A stretch of 64,000 nucleotides of DNA from Nocardioides campestrisoli (GCF_013624435.2 NZ_CP061768.1:930001-994000), one strand, 5' to 3'. Positions 31,690 to 40,246 are shown, counted from the stretch's first letter. Made by a program: numbers and translations. The notes: generated by a model not told the origin, from the letters alone.

Positions 31690-33921
31690 TCAGCCCTTGC
31701 CGCCGAGCCGCTTGGCGACGACCATCTGGTACTTGGTGTAGTGGAAGCGCCCGTTGGCGTAGGTGACCCGGGCGGTGCAGCTGATCAGGACCAGCCGGTG
31801 GGCGCCGGTGGTCGCGAAGAACCGCTGCGGCAGCCTCCGGGTCCGGTCGAACCGTGCAGTCTCGCTCACCCGGTACCGGTAGGTCTTGCCGCCGCTGGCG
31901 ACCGTGACGACCTGCCCTTGCTCGGCCCGGCGCAGACCCCACATGGCGCCTGGCCGGTCGTGCCGGTCCGAGACGTGCCCGGCCACGACGGCGGTGCCGA
32001 TGGCGTCGCCGAAGCCCGCCGACCTGCGCAGCCAGGCGGTGACGCCGACGTTCCCGGGCAGCCTCATCTGCCCTCGCCGGACGGTCGTGGGCACGACGGT
32101 CGCGTCGAGGCCCAGAGCGGGGGCGCGGACGACGGTCCGGGCGACCCTGGCGGTCCCGGCGCCGGGCAGGGTGCCGGAGAAGCCGCCGTTGACCACCGGG
32201 GACCGGTACGGCGCCTTGGCGACCGTCGTCGTCTCGGAGGCCAGACCGCACCGGGTGGAGGCGGCACCGTTCTCCGCCGTCGCCCGGGTGTTCACCCGCC
32301 ACGTGTAGACGCCGGGCTGGCGCAGCCGCACCCCGGGCGTCCGGCTCCAGCCGGCTCCCGCACGCCAGGTGACCGTGCGGGCCAGGGTCGACGGCTCACA
32401 CCGGGCCGCCGCGCGGGAGCGGAAGGGGCCGTAGAGACGCGCGGTCGCCGGCACCGTGGTCCCCCGGGCGAGCCCGGTGACGCGGACCCGGTCGTGGAAC
32501 CGCTGACCCGGCTCCACCTGCTTCTCGGAGGTGCGGCTCGCGAGGCTCGGGGAGGTGATCGGCGTGGGAGTGGGAGTGGGGATGACCGGCTGGATCGCGT
32601 ACGTGTTGCTGACCGCGACCGCGGTGTTCTGGTTCGCGACGATGGTGACCCGCTCCGGTGCGATGGCGACCGCGGTCACGTCGACCTGGTCGTTGTCGCC
32701 GTTCTCCGGCTCGCTGATCGTGCACGTCGCCCCGGCGGGCAGCCCGGTCGTGGTCACGGTCGAGGAGCCGGCGCCCGTGCCGGCGGGGATCCTGAGCCTC
32801 CGCTCGATCGGTGCGCCGCCGTCCGCAGGGGTGCAGACGGCGCGGACGCTCACGGGGCCCTGCAACCCGGCACCTGGCCCGCTGATGGTCTTGGTGACCT
32901 CGATCCCGCCGGCTTCGAACGGGGTGATCCGCACCCCGGCGACGGCCTCGATCCGGGTCGTCTGGGCGAGGATCAGCTTCTGCGCGCTCTCCCGGTCGGG
33001 GTTGCTGCCGTCGTAGAGGTAGACGGTGCTCTCGCGCACCTCCTCCTCGCGTTGCAGGGCGAACCCCTGTTCAGGGTCAGCACTGACGGTCCGCACCCAC
33101 AGCTGCGCGTCGGCCGGGACGGGGTCGCCGTCCGCGAGCTGCTGCGTACCGGCCGCGTCGGTGAACACCTCGACACCGGCCAGGCGCAGCGTGGCGGGGC
33201 CGTCGGAGGCGACGGTGAACGGGCCGACGAGCTCGCCGGTCAACGGGGCCTCGGCCGAGTCCGGCGAGACACTGAGGTCCGGCGGCTGGGGCTCGCCCAC
33301 CGGCCCGTTGGCGAGGGCGTCCGCGACGATCGCCGAGGTGAGCGGGAACAGCTGCGGCTCGGCGGTCGGGTCCAGCACCAGGTTGTCGCTGAAGAACCAG
33401 ATCGCGGCCTGGACCGCCGCGGCCTTCACGTTGTCGGGGACGTCGGCCGGCAGCGGCTCGGTCGGGAAGTAGTTCTGCAGGATGTGGGCGACGTAGCCCA
33501 GGTTCGGCACGTTGGCCTCGGTCCAGTCGTCACGCTGGTAGTTGACGCCGGTCTCGGTGCTGGTGAACAGGTCGATGCAGTAGGTCAGGGCGGTGGCCCC
33601 GTCGGCGTCGCGCGCCGGGATCAGCCCCATGTAGGAGATGTCGTGGGGAGTCGACCCCTCGGGCACCGCCTCCGGGTACCCGTCGAGCGGGTTGAAACCG
33701 GGCGGGGCGTCGACGGCGCCGACGTTGCTGACCCCCTGCGCTCCGCTGATCGGCAGGACCTGCAGCTCGGTGAAGGCCGATCGCCCTGGCAGGGGGAGTT
33801 CTCCTCCGGGGATCGGCTCCGCCTGCGCCGGGCGTCCCACCACCAGGAGCACGCTGGTCAGGGCCAGCACCACGGCGATGCGGAGGGACTTCCTGGGCCA
33901 GGTCGTCAGGATCGAGTTCAC
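31690..33921 (-). CDS. Secreted thioester-domain adhesin fused to a C-terminal sortase domain
   Basis: The product has 743 residues from GTG 33921 (GGAGGT 8 nt upstream). Signal peptide 1-34, ending AQA. Thioester domain about 75-230: ALTYCIDLF gives Cys115 and AAAVQAAIWFF gives Gln171, the pair that forms an internal thioester in surface adhesins of Gram-positives. A DUF5979-like beta domain (about 345-440, GGIEVTKTISGPGAG) and a Pro/Thr linker (TPTPTPITSPS) lead to two beta domains. From about 590 a class F-like sortase core is recognisable: PALGLDATVV, VVAGHVSDR (His649), LVLISCTAR (Cys715) and NGRFHYTKYQ (Arg725). There is no LPXTG motif, no C-terminal hydrophobic tail and no second membrane anchor. 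It ends 4 nt from the tRNA. Confidence 0.85.
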   Translation of the reverse strand: MNSILTTWPRKSLRIAVVLALTSVLLVVGRPAQAEPIPGGELPLPGRSAFTELQVLPISGAQGVSNVGAVDAPPGFNPLDGYPEAVPEGSTPHDISYMGLIPARDADGATALTYCIDLFTSTETGVNYQRDDWTEANVPNLGYVAHILQNYFPTEPLPADVPDNVKAAAVQAAIWFFSDNLVLDPTAEPQLFPLTSAIVADALANGPVGEPQPPDLSVSPDSAEAPLTGELVGPFTVASDGPATLRLAGVEVFTDAAGTQQLADGDPVPADAQLWVRTVSADPEQGFALQREEEVRESTVYLYDGSNPDRESAQKLILAQTTRIEAVAGVRITPFEAGGIEVTKTISGPGAGLQGPVSVRAVCTPADGGAPIERRLRIPAGTGAGSSTVTTTGLPAGATCTISEPENGDNDQVDVTAVAIAPERVTIVANQNTAVAVSNTYAIQPVIPTPTPTPITSPSLASRTSEKQVEPGQRFHDRVRVTGLARGTTVPATARLYGPFRSRAAARCEPSTLARTVTWRAGAGWSRTPGVRLRQPGVYTWRVNTRATAENGAASTRCGLASETTTVAKAPYRSPVVNGGFSGTLPGAGTARVARTVVRAPALGLDATVVPTTVRRGQMRLPGNVGVTAWLRRSAGFGDAIGTAVVAGHVSDRHDRPGAMWGLRRAEQGQVVTVASGGKTYRYRVSETARFDRTRRLPQRFFATTGAHRLVLISCTARVTYANGRFHYTKYQMVVAKRLGGKG

Positions 33922-34119
33922 GGACGAGCACCTCCCGAGCGCAGTGGGTCCGGACCCCGCTCGGGGTCGCACTGCGCTTTCGGCCCAAGAAGCGTGACAC
34001 CCGTTCTTCGTCCGCGACAAGGGTCGCAAGCCCCGTCTGCCTTCGCTCCGGAGCGGGGACCATCCGCGGACCTCGGCGGACTCGCGGTCCTCCGGACCAG
34101 GGCCCGCGCGGCCGATGGT

Positions 34120-34137
34120 GACTCCTACCCGGCGAGC
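34120..34137 (+). repeat. Imperfect direct copy of the tRNA-Gln 3' end (att-like)
   Basis: GACTCCTACCCGGCGAGC matches GACTCCTACCCGGGGAGC of the tRNA (31666-31683) in 17 of 18 positions and in the same orientation. The tRNA T-loop/acceptor 3' end is the usual integration target of tyrosine-recombinase islands. The two copies bracket 2.45 kb that holds only the thioester-sortase gene. No integrase or excisionase remains. Confidence 0.55.
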
Positions 34138-34151
34138 TTGGCACGGCGTAC

Positions 34152-34213
34152 ACGCGGTTGGCACGTGTTGCACTGCTTGCCAACCGCGTGGATCCCCGCA
34201 CAGCCGGGGATCC
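34152..34213. repeat. Hairpin-rich intergenic repeat element, copy B
   Basis: First hairpin: ACGCGGTTGGCA (34152-34163) with TGCCAACCGCGT (34178-34189), 12 bp perfect, carrying the shared core GGTTGGCACGTGTTG. Second: GGATCCCCG (34190-34198), loop CACAGC, CGGGGATCC (34205-34213). The core is identical to that of copy A and the second hairpin differs mainly in orientation. Here it lies in the glmU promoter region and not behind a plus-strand gene, which argues against a simple terminator. Confidence 0.7.
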
Positions 34214-34227
34214 GTGCGGCCCACCAC

Positions 34228-34233
34228 TAGGGT
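34228..34233 (+). promoter_or_regulatory. -10 box TAGGGT of glmU
   Basis: TAGGGT ends 8 nt before the glmU ATG at 34242. Its -35 region would fall in the right arm of repeat copy B, so the element could affect glmU transcription. Confidence 0.5.
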
Positions 34234-34241
34234 GGTTGACC

Positions 34242-35684
34242 ATGGACAACCTCACCGTCATCGTCCTCGCCGCCGGCGGGGGCACCCGCATGAAGTCCAA
34301 GACCATGAAGGTGCTGCACCCGGTCGGCGGCCGCTCGATGATCGGCCACGTGCTCAGCGCGGTCCAGGCGACCGCGCCCTCGCGGATCGTCGCGGTCGTG
34401 GGCCACCAGCGCGAGCAGGTGGGACCGCACATCCAGCAGCTGGTGCCCGACGCGGTGCTCGCCGTGCAGGAGACCCAGGACGGCACCGGCCACGCGGTCC
34501 GGGTCGCCTGCGAGGCGGCCGACGTACGGGAGGGCACGGTCGTCGTCGCCGCGGGTGACACGCCCCTGCTCGACGGCCAGAGCCTGCGCGAGTTCGTCGC
34601 CGACCACACGGCCTCGGGCCGCGCGGTGAGCATCCTCACCGGCATCGTCCCCGAACCGAAGGGCTACGGCCGGATCGTCCGGGACAGGACCGGCGACGTC
34701 GTGGCCATCGTCGAGGAGAAGGACGCCGACGACGAGCAGCGCGGGATCCACGAGATCAACTCCGGGATCCTGGCCTTCGACGCCGCCTTCCTCACCGACG
34801 CGCTGGGCCGGATCGGCAACGACAACGCCAGCGGCGAGTACTACCTGACCGACACCGTGCAGATCGCCCGGGACGCGGGCCTGCGGGTCGGGGCCTACAT
34901 CGTCGACGACGTGCGCCAGACCGAGGGTGCCAACGACCGGGCCCAGCTGGCCGAGCTCGGCCGCGAGCTCAACCGCCGGATCGTCACCCGGTGGATGAAG
35001 GACGGGGTCACCGTGATGGACCCCGCCACCACCTGGATCGACGCCGACGTCGTGCTCGAGCCCGACGTGACGATCCTGCCCGGCACCCAGCTGCTCGGCG
35101 CGACCGTCGTCCGCGAGGACGCCGTGGTCGGGCCGGACTGCACGCTCAAGGACTGCGAGATCGGTCTCGGCGCCCGGGTGGTGCGCACCCACGGCGAGCT
35201 CGCGGTGATCGGCGACCGCGCCACCGTCGGTCCGTACGCCCATCTGCGCCCGGGCACCCGGCTCGGCGTCGAGGGGAAGATCGGCGGCTTCGTCGAGACC
35301 AAGAACGCCGCCATCGGCGACCGGGCCAAGGTGCCGCACCTGTCCTACGTCGGCGACGCCGAGATCGGCGAGGGCGCCAACATCGGCGCCGGCACGATCT
35401 TCGCCAACTACGACGGGGTGGCCAAGCACCGCACCGTCGTCGGCCGTCAGGCGCGCACTGGCTCCAACAACACGTTCATCGCCCCGGTCTCGATCGGGGA
35501 CGGCGCCTCGACCGGCGGGGGAGCGGTGGTCCGCGAGGACGTGCCGCCGGGCGCGCTGGCGGTCTCCGCCGGCTCCCAGCGCAACATCGAGGGCTGGGTC
35601 GTCTCCCGCCGTTCCGGCACCCCGCAGGCCGAGGCCGCCCAGGGCGGCGTGGTCGACGGCGACGCGGACACGGGCGTGTCCTAG
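34242..35684 (+). CDS. glmU: Bifunctional GlmU: GlcN-1-P acetyltransferase / GlcNAc-1-P uridyltransferase
   Basis: The product has 480 residues. The N-terminal uridyltransferase starts VIVLAAGGGTRMKSKTMKVLHPV (the usual PK of this loop is MK here) and includes QDGTGHAV and AAGDTPLL. The C-terminal left-handed beta-helix acetyltransferase shows hexapeptide repeats (PDVTILPGTQLLG, RAKVPHLSYVGDAEIGEGANIGAGTIFANYDG) with the acetyl-CoA/GlcN-1-P region RTVVGRQARTGSNN. It makes UDP-GlcNAc for peptidoglycan and for the EPS amino sugars of the locus 7 kb downstream. The following gene is prs, the usual actinobacterial order. A 29-residue N-terminal extension of the frame is rejected because of the -10 box. 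Confidence 0.96.
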   Translation: MDNLTVIVLAAGGGTRMKSKTMKVLHPVGGRSMIGHVLSAVQATAPSRIVAVVGHQREQVGPHIQQLVPDAVLAVQETQDGTGHAVRVACEAADVREGTVVVAAGDTPLLDGQSLREFVADHTASGRAVSILTGIVPEPKGYGRIVRDRTGDVVAIVEEKDADDEQRGIHEINSGILAFDAAFLTDALGRIGNDNASGEYYLTDTVQIARDAGLRVGAYIVDDVRQTEGANDRAQLAELGRELNRRIVTRWMKDGVTVMDPATTWIDADVVLEPDVTILPGTQLLGATVVREDAVVGPDCTLKDCEIGLGARVVRTHGELAVIGDRATVGPYAHLRPGTRLGVEGKIGGFVETKNAAIGDRAKVPHLSYVGDAEIGEGANIGAGTIFANYDGVAKHRTVVGRQARTGSNNTFIAPVSIGDGASTGGGAVVREDVPPGALAVSAGSQRNIEGWVVSRRSGTPQAEAAQGGVVDGDADTGVS

Positions 35685-35806
35685 ACGACAGTGATCGGAC
35701 GATCGGGCCCCCCGGGTTGGGCGCTCGTAGGTTCGTGGGAAAGAATCCAGAAGAACGGGCCCAGCTCGGCAGGGTCACACCCTCACCCCCCGCGAGGAGT
35801 CTCACC

Positions 35807-36787
35807 GTGAGCGGAATGAAGCGCAACACGGAGAAGAACCTGATGGTCTTCAGTGGCCGTGCCCACCCCGAGCTGGCGCACGAGGTCGCAGACCTCCTGG
35901 GCACCGGGTTGGTCCCCCAGTCGGCGTACGGCTTCGCCAACGGCGAGATCTACGTCCGGTACGAGGAGTCGGTGCGCGGCAGCGACGCCTTCGTGATCCA
36001 GAGCCACACCTCGCCGATCAACGAGTGGGTGATGGAGCACCTGATCATGGTCGACGCCCTCAAGCGGGCCTCGGCCAACCGGATCACCGTGGTGATGCCG
36101 TTCTACGGCTACGCCCGCCAGGACAAGAAGCACCGCGGTCGCGAGCCGATCTCGGCCCGGCTGATCGCCGACCTGTTCAAGACCGCGGGTGCGGACCGGC
36201 TGATCACCGTCGACCTGCACGCCGACCAGATCCAGGGCTTCTTCGACGGTCCGGTCGACCACCTGATGGCGCTGCCGATCCTCACCGACTACGTCCGGGA
36301 GAAGTACGGCACCGAGCGGCTCGCGGTGGTCTCGCCCGACGCCGGGCGGATCAAGGTCGCCGAGCGCTGGTCGGCCCGGCTGGGCGGCGTCCCGCTGGCG
36401 TTCATCCACAAGACCCGCCGCACCGACCGTCCCAACGAGACCGTCGCCAACCGCGTCGTGGGTGACGTCGCCGGTCGCATCGCCGTGCTGACCGACGACA
36501 TGATCGACACGGGCGGCACCATCGTGAAGGCCGCCGAGGCGTGCATGGACGCCGGCGCCACCGGCGTGATCATCGCCGCCACCCACGCGATCCTCTCCGA
36601 CCCCGCCGTCGACCGGCTGAAGAACTGCGTGGCGACCGAGGTCGTGGTCACCAACACGCTCCCGATCCCGGACGACAAGCAGTTCGACAAGCTGACCACC
36701 CTCTCGATCGCCCCGCTGCTCTCGCGGGCGATCCGCGAGGTCTTCGAGGACGGCTCGGTCACCTCGATGTTCGACGGCCAGGCCTGA
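35807..36787 (+). CDS. prs: Ribose-phosphate pyrophosphokinase
   Basis: The product has 326 residues. Motifs: FANGEIYVRYEESVRGSDAF, the flexible-loop region YGYARQDKKHRGREPISA, the metal and ATP site DLHADQIQGFF, and the PRPP-binding loop VLTDDMIDTGGT. It makes PRPP from ribose-5-phosphate and ATP for nucleotide, His and Trp synthesis. GTG 35807 is preceded by CGAGGAG at a proper distance. It lies 122 nt after glmU, possibly with its own promoter. It converges with pepN, only 18 nt away, and no obvious terminator hairpin is present between them. Confidence 0.96.
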   Translation: MSGMKRNTEKNLMVFSGRAHPELAHEVADLLGTGLVPQSAYGFANGEIYVRYEESVRGSDAFVIQSHTSPINEWVMEHLIMVDALKRASANRITVVMPFYGYARQDKKHRGREPISARLIADLFKTAGADRLITVDLHADQIQGFFDGPVDHLMALPILTDYVREKYGTERLAVVSPDAGRIKVAERWSARLGGVPLAFIHKTRRTDRPNETVANRVVGDVAGRIAVLTDDMIDTGGTIVKAAEACMDAGATGVIIAATHAILSDPAVDRLKNCVATEVVVTNTLPIPDDKQFDKLTTLSIAPLLSRAIREVFEDGSVTSMFDGQA

Positions 36788-36805
36788 GGGTCACCGGGCC
36801 GAGGA

Positions 36806-39238
36806 TCACCTACCGCTGAGGCGGCGTACGTCGAGCTCGTCCTGCCACGCCCGGCGCAGCACCGTCGGCACCCCACGGGCGATCCGCTCGTCGAACGCCG
36901 CCAGCTCGGAGGCGTCGAGCACGAACCGGGGGAACGCGGCGCCGACCAGCCGGCCGAACCCCGGACCCCGTGCGGTCACCAGCTGCGGTGCCGCTTCGAC
37001 GTACCGGGGGACGAAGCCCCGCAGCAGCGAGGCCCGGGCCGGGTCCCAGAACCCGTCGGCGACCGCGGTGAACATCCGGTTGGAGATCACCGGGTCCTCG
37101 AACAGCACCGCCCAGGCCGCCTCCTTGGCCTCGGGGGTGGGGCGGGCGGCCAGGGCGCGGGCGGCGCCGAGCTCGCCGGTCGCCGACCGGTCCCGGTCCT
37201 GCTCCCGCGCGACCGCCTCCGCGTCGGCCTCGCCCAGCGCCGCCAGCCGGCGCAGCGCCGTCCACCGCAGCGAGGAGTCGATCGCGACCCCGTCCCTGGT
37301 CGTCGCCTCGGGCGAGTCCAGCCAGCTGCGCAGCAGTGCCACGTCGGAGGTGCTGCCCGCCAGGTCGCGGGTCAACGGGGCCGCGAGGTCCCAGGCGTGC
37401 CGGCCGTCCGGTGCCCGCAGGTCCCGCAGCGCCGCTCGGCAGGTGCCGGCGACCCGGGCCAGCACCTCGGCCACCGCACTCTCAGGCACGTGTCGCGGCA
37501 GCAGCGAGGCTCCGGTCCAGCCGAGCACCGCCGTCACCACGGCGACGTTCCGCTCGCCCGGCAGGTGCCGTTCGAGCAGGTCCACGAAACCGGCGGCCGT
37601 CAGGTCGCCGACCGAGACCTGGTCGAAGAAGCCGGCCCAGAGCAGCGCCCGGCTGGTCGGGTCCGGGAGCTGACCGAGCCGCTCGGTCACCACCTGCCAC
37701 GAGGCGGGGTCCAGCCGGACCCGGGCGAAGGTCTCACCGCCGGCGTTGGGCAGCACCAGGGCGGCGTCGAGAAGCGGGAGCACGCCGTCGGCGATCTCCA
37801 GCATCTCCGCTGAGAGCGGCTCCAGCGCCGCGTCGTACCGGTCGACCCGCAGCCGGTGCCGGCGGCTGCCCTCGCGCAGCAGCCCGAGCGCGGGTCCCTC
37901 GCGCTGGACCCGGACGGTGTCGAAGCCGGTCGTGCGCAGCCAGTCGTCCACCCAGCCGCGCACGTCCCGGTCGCTGGCCGAGGACAGGGCGTCGACGAAG
38001 TCGGCCAGGGTGGCGTTGCCGAACCGGTGCCGGGACAGGTAGACGTTGACGCCCGCGAGGAACGACTCCTCGCCCAGCCAGGTCACCAGCTGCTGCAGGC
38101 AGGCGTTGCCCTTGGCGTAGGAGATGGCGTCGAAGTTGCCCGCCGCGGTGTCGACGTCCGGCACCTCCTCGGCGCGCGCCGCGACCGGGTGGGTCGAGCG
38201 GCGCTGGTCGGCCAGGTAGGCCTGGGGTGCGCGCTGGACCAGGAAGTCGGCCCAGGCGTCCTTCACCCCGGCGGCCGCCTCGGCGACCCGGAAGCCCATG
38301 TGGTCGGCGAACGACTCCTGCAGCCAGGTGTCCTCCCACCAGGTCATCGTGACCAGGTTGCCGAACCACATGTGCGCCATCTCGTGGGCCACGATCACGG
38401 TCCGCCGCCGGCGCTCGGCGAGTCCCGGCGGGTCCTGGGGGAGCAGCTCGTCGCGGTAGGTGACGCAGCCGGGGGTCTCCATCGCGCCCCAGTTGTGGCC
38501 CGGCACCATCACCTGGTCGTAGGAGTCGAAGGGGTAGGGCTCGTCGAACAGCTCGCCGTAGTGCTCGAAGCACGCCTCGGTCACCCGCCGCAGCTCCGGC
38601 ACGTCCCGGTCCAGCGCCGCCGCGAGCGAACGGCGCGCGTGCCACCCGAACGGCAGCCCCGCGTGCTCCCAGCGCACGGAGTGCCACGGCCCGGCACACA
38701 GGACGAACATCGCCACCGGGATCGGCGGCGTGGGCGCGAACCGCCACGGCTCCCCGGCCCCGCCGGCCCGCTCCAGGCGGCCGTTGGCCAGCACGCTCCA
38801 CCGCTCGGGCGCGGTCACCGAGAGGGTGACCCTCGCCTTGAGGTCGTTCTGGTCGAAGCACGGGAAGATCCGCTGGGCGACGTCCATCCCGGCGTACGCC
38901 GACACGTAGGTCTCCTGGTCGGCCGGGTCGGTGAAGACGTGCAACCCGTCGCCGTCGGTGACGTAGGGGACGCGCGCCTCCACCACCACCTCGGTGCGGG
39001 CCGCCAGGTCGCGCAGCACGATCCGCCCGTCCGCGTACGCCGCCGGCTCGCCGTCCACCGTCACCCGGTCGCCGTGCGCGAGCTCGAGGAACGTCTCCGC
39101 CCCGGGTCGGGAGCAGGCGAACCGGACCACCACCCGGCACTCGGCGTGCTCGGGACCGGTCAGGTCCAGGTGCAGGTCGTAGGAGACATCGGCCAGGAGC
39201 TCGCGGCGCGCGCGGGCCTCCCCGAGAGTCAGCGACAT
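36806..39238 (-). CDS. pepN: Aminopeptidase N (M1 family)
   Basis: The product has 810 residues. The M1 zinc site is HEMAH (His285, Glu286, His289) with the third ligand Glu308 in WLQESFADHM, 18 residues downstream. The substrate motif, usually GAMEN, reads GAMET here (251-255, in NWGAMETPGCV). An N-terminal beta domain and a helical C-terminal ERAP1-like domain (about 500-810) complete the family length. It removes N-terminal residues from peptides in the cytosol. A TAGCGT box (39247-39252, minus strand) gives a leaderless start. The frame is open to 40330 in the opposite strand of rplY, but that part is a shadow. Confidence 0.92.
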   Translation of the reverse strand: MSLTLGEARARRELLADVSYDLHLDLTGPEHAECRVVVRFACSRPGAETFLELAHGDRVTVDGEPAAYADGRIVLRDLAARTEVVVEARVPYVTDGDGLHVFTDPADQETYVSAYAGMDVAQRIFPCFDQNDLKARVTLSVTAPERWSVLANGRLERAGGAGEPWRFAPTPPIPVAMFVLCAGPWHSVRWEHAGLPFGWHARRSLAAALDRDVPELRRVTEACFEHYGELFDEPYPFDSYDQVMVPGHNWGAMETPGCVTYRDELLPQDPPGLAERRRRTVIVAHEMAHMWFGNLVTMTWWEDTWLQESFADHMGFRVAEAAAGVKDAWADFLVQRAPQAYLADQRRSTHPVAARAEEVPDVDTAAGNFDAISYAKGNACLQQLVTWLGEESFLAGVNVYLSRHRFGNATLADFVDALSSASDRDVRGWVDDWLRTTGFDTVRVQREGPALGLLREGSRRHRLRVDRYDAALEPLSAEMLEIADGVLPLLDAALVLPNAGGETFARVRLDPASWQVVTERLGQLPDPTSRALLWAGFFDQVSVGDLTAAGFVDLLERHLPGERNVAVVTAVLGWTGASLLPRHVPESAVAEVLARVAGTCRAALRDLRAPDGRHAWDLAAPLTRDLAGSTSDVALLRSWLDSPEATTRDGVAIDSSLRWTALRRLAALGEADAEAVAREQDRDRSATGELGAARALAARPTPEAKEAAWAVLFEDPVISNRMFTAVADGFWDPARASLLRGFVPRYVEAAPQLVTARGPGFGRLVGAAFPRFVLDASELAAFDERIARGVPTVLRRAWQDELDVRRLSGR

Positions 39239-39246
39239 GCTCCACG

Positions 39247-39252
39247 ACGCTA
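39247..39252 (-). promoter_or_regulatory. -10 box TAGCGT of pepN
   Basis: On the minus strand, TAGCGT lies 8 nt before the ATG at 39238 and fixes this start within a much longer open frame. Confidence 0.5.
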
Positions 39253-39300
39253 CTCCGCGAGCGGGGCGGCCGGGATTTCCTTCCCGTCGTCCGGCCCGGG

Positions 39301-39306
39301 TAGGCT
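39301..39306 (+). promoter_or_regulatory. Possible -10 box TAGGCT for rplY
   Basis: TAGGCT lies 177 nt upstream of rplY, which would give a leader of about 170 nt. The leader contains GACAGGG and CCCTGTC at about 39354-39394, able to pair, so a structured leader is possible. Confidence 0.35.
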
Positions 39307-39482
39307 TGCGCAGTTGCCTCGGCGAGGGAGTCCCACCAGGGATCTCCGTGATCGACAGGGCAGGCCAGCCACCGCGCCGCGCCCCCTGTCGGGGTCGCGG
39401 CGTTCGTCGTTCACGGCGGGCGTTCGCCGCCGAGGTGGCCAACCGACCAGCACCACCACGCACGCAACCAATCGGAGTCGAG

Positions 39483-40151
39483 ATGTCCAGCGAGAAGATC
39501 ACCGCAGAGGTCCGCGAGGAGTTCGGCAAGGGCGCCGCCCGCCGCATCCGCCGGGAGAACAAGATCCCCGCCGTCCTGTACGGACACGGCGAGGCGCCGG
39601 TGCACGTCACGCTGCCCGGCCACGAGACGATGATGGCGCTGCGCCACGGCGGCACGAACTCGGTCCTCGAGCTCCAGATCTCCGGTGGCAGCCAGCTCGC
39701 CCTGGCCCGCGAGGTGCAGGTCGACCCGATCCGCCGGGTGATCGAGCACATCGACTTCGTCGCCGTCCGCAGCGGCGAGAAGGTCACCGTCGACGTGCCG
39801 ATCCAGGTCGTCGGCACCCCGGCTCCCGACAGCCTCGTCGTGACCGAGAACAACACCATCCAGGTCGAGTCCGAGGCCACGCACATCCCCGAGCTGATCG
39901 AGGTCGACATCACCGGCCTGGCGATCGGCAAGATGGTGCACGCCGCCGACCTGGTGCTGCCGAAGGGCACCACCCTGCTGGCCGACCCCGAGCTGCTGAT
40001 CGTCAACGTGACCGGCCAGATCTCCGCCGAGGCCCTCGAGGCCGAGCTGGAGGAGGCCGAGGCCGAGGCCGGCATCGAGCGCGACGAGAGCGACGAGGCG
40101 GCCGCCGAGTCCGCCGAGTCGACCGAGTCGGGCGCGTCCGACTCCGAGTGA
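39483..40151 (+). CDS. rplY: Ribosomal protein bL25, CTC form
   Basis: The product has 222 residues, the long L25/CTC type. The N-terminal 5S rRNA-binding domain (about 1-95) shows FGKGAARRIRRENKIPAVLYG and VQVDPIRRVIEHIDFVAV. The C-terminal TL5-like beta domain follows (about 96-190), then an acidic tail rich in Glu, Ala and Ser (ELEEAEAEAGIERDESDEAA). It binds 5S rRNA in the large subunit and in many bacteria is stress-related. The ATG follows GGAGTCGAG. It is followed by a long hairpin and then pth, the usual rplY-pth order. Confidence 0.95.
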   Translation: MSSEKITAEVREEFGKGAARRIRRENKIPAVLYGHGEAPVHVTLPGHETMMALRHGGTNSVLELQISGGSQLALAREVQVDPIRRVIEHIDFVAVRSGEKVTVDVPIQVVGTPAPDSLVVTENNTIQVESEATHIPELIEVDITGLAIGKMVHAADLVLPKGTTLLADPELLIVNVTGQISAEALEAELEEAEAEAGIERDESDEAAAESAESTESGASDSE

Positions 40152-40188
40152 CCCACGGCCGGGCGACGCCCGGCACCCCAGCACGACC

Positions 40189-40228
40189 CGGCACAGCGCC
40201 GTGGCCTCCGGGCCACGGCGCTGTGCCG
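40189..40228 (+). terminator. Strong hairpin terminator between rplY and pth
   Basis: A perfect 18-bp stem: CGGCACAGCGCCGTGGCC (40189-40206), loop TCCG, then its complement 40211-40228. No T-tract follows, as is common for actinobacterial hairpins. It separates rplY from pth, whose own promoter lies just downstream. Confidence 0.75.
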
Positions 40229-40246
40229 CGTTCCGGACCCGTACGG

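Larger units (their letters stand above)
33922..34241. other. 320-bp region between the thioester-sortase gene and glmU
   Basis: This non-coding stretch holds the upstream region of the minus-strand adhesin gene (its ribosome-binding site at about 33931-33936), the tRNA 3'-end copy (34120-34137), repeat element copy B (34152-34213) and the glmU -10 box (34228-34233). No ORF with coding character is seen in either strand between 33940 and 34110. Confidence 0.6.

Noticed and set aside
33960..34110. Small gene upstream of the thioester-sortase gene on the minus strand (frame open to 34227)
   Set aside because: No ribosome-binding site or -10 box fits, the sequence lacks coding bias, and the GTG at 33921 has a good ribosome-binding site followed by a signal peptide.
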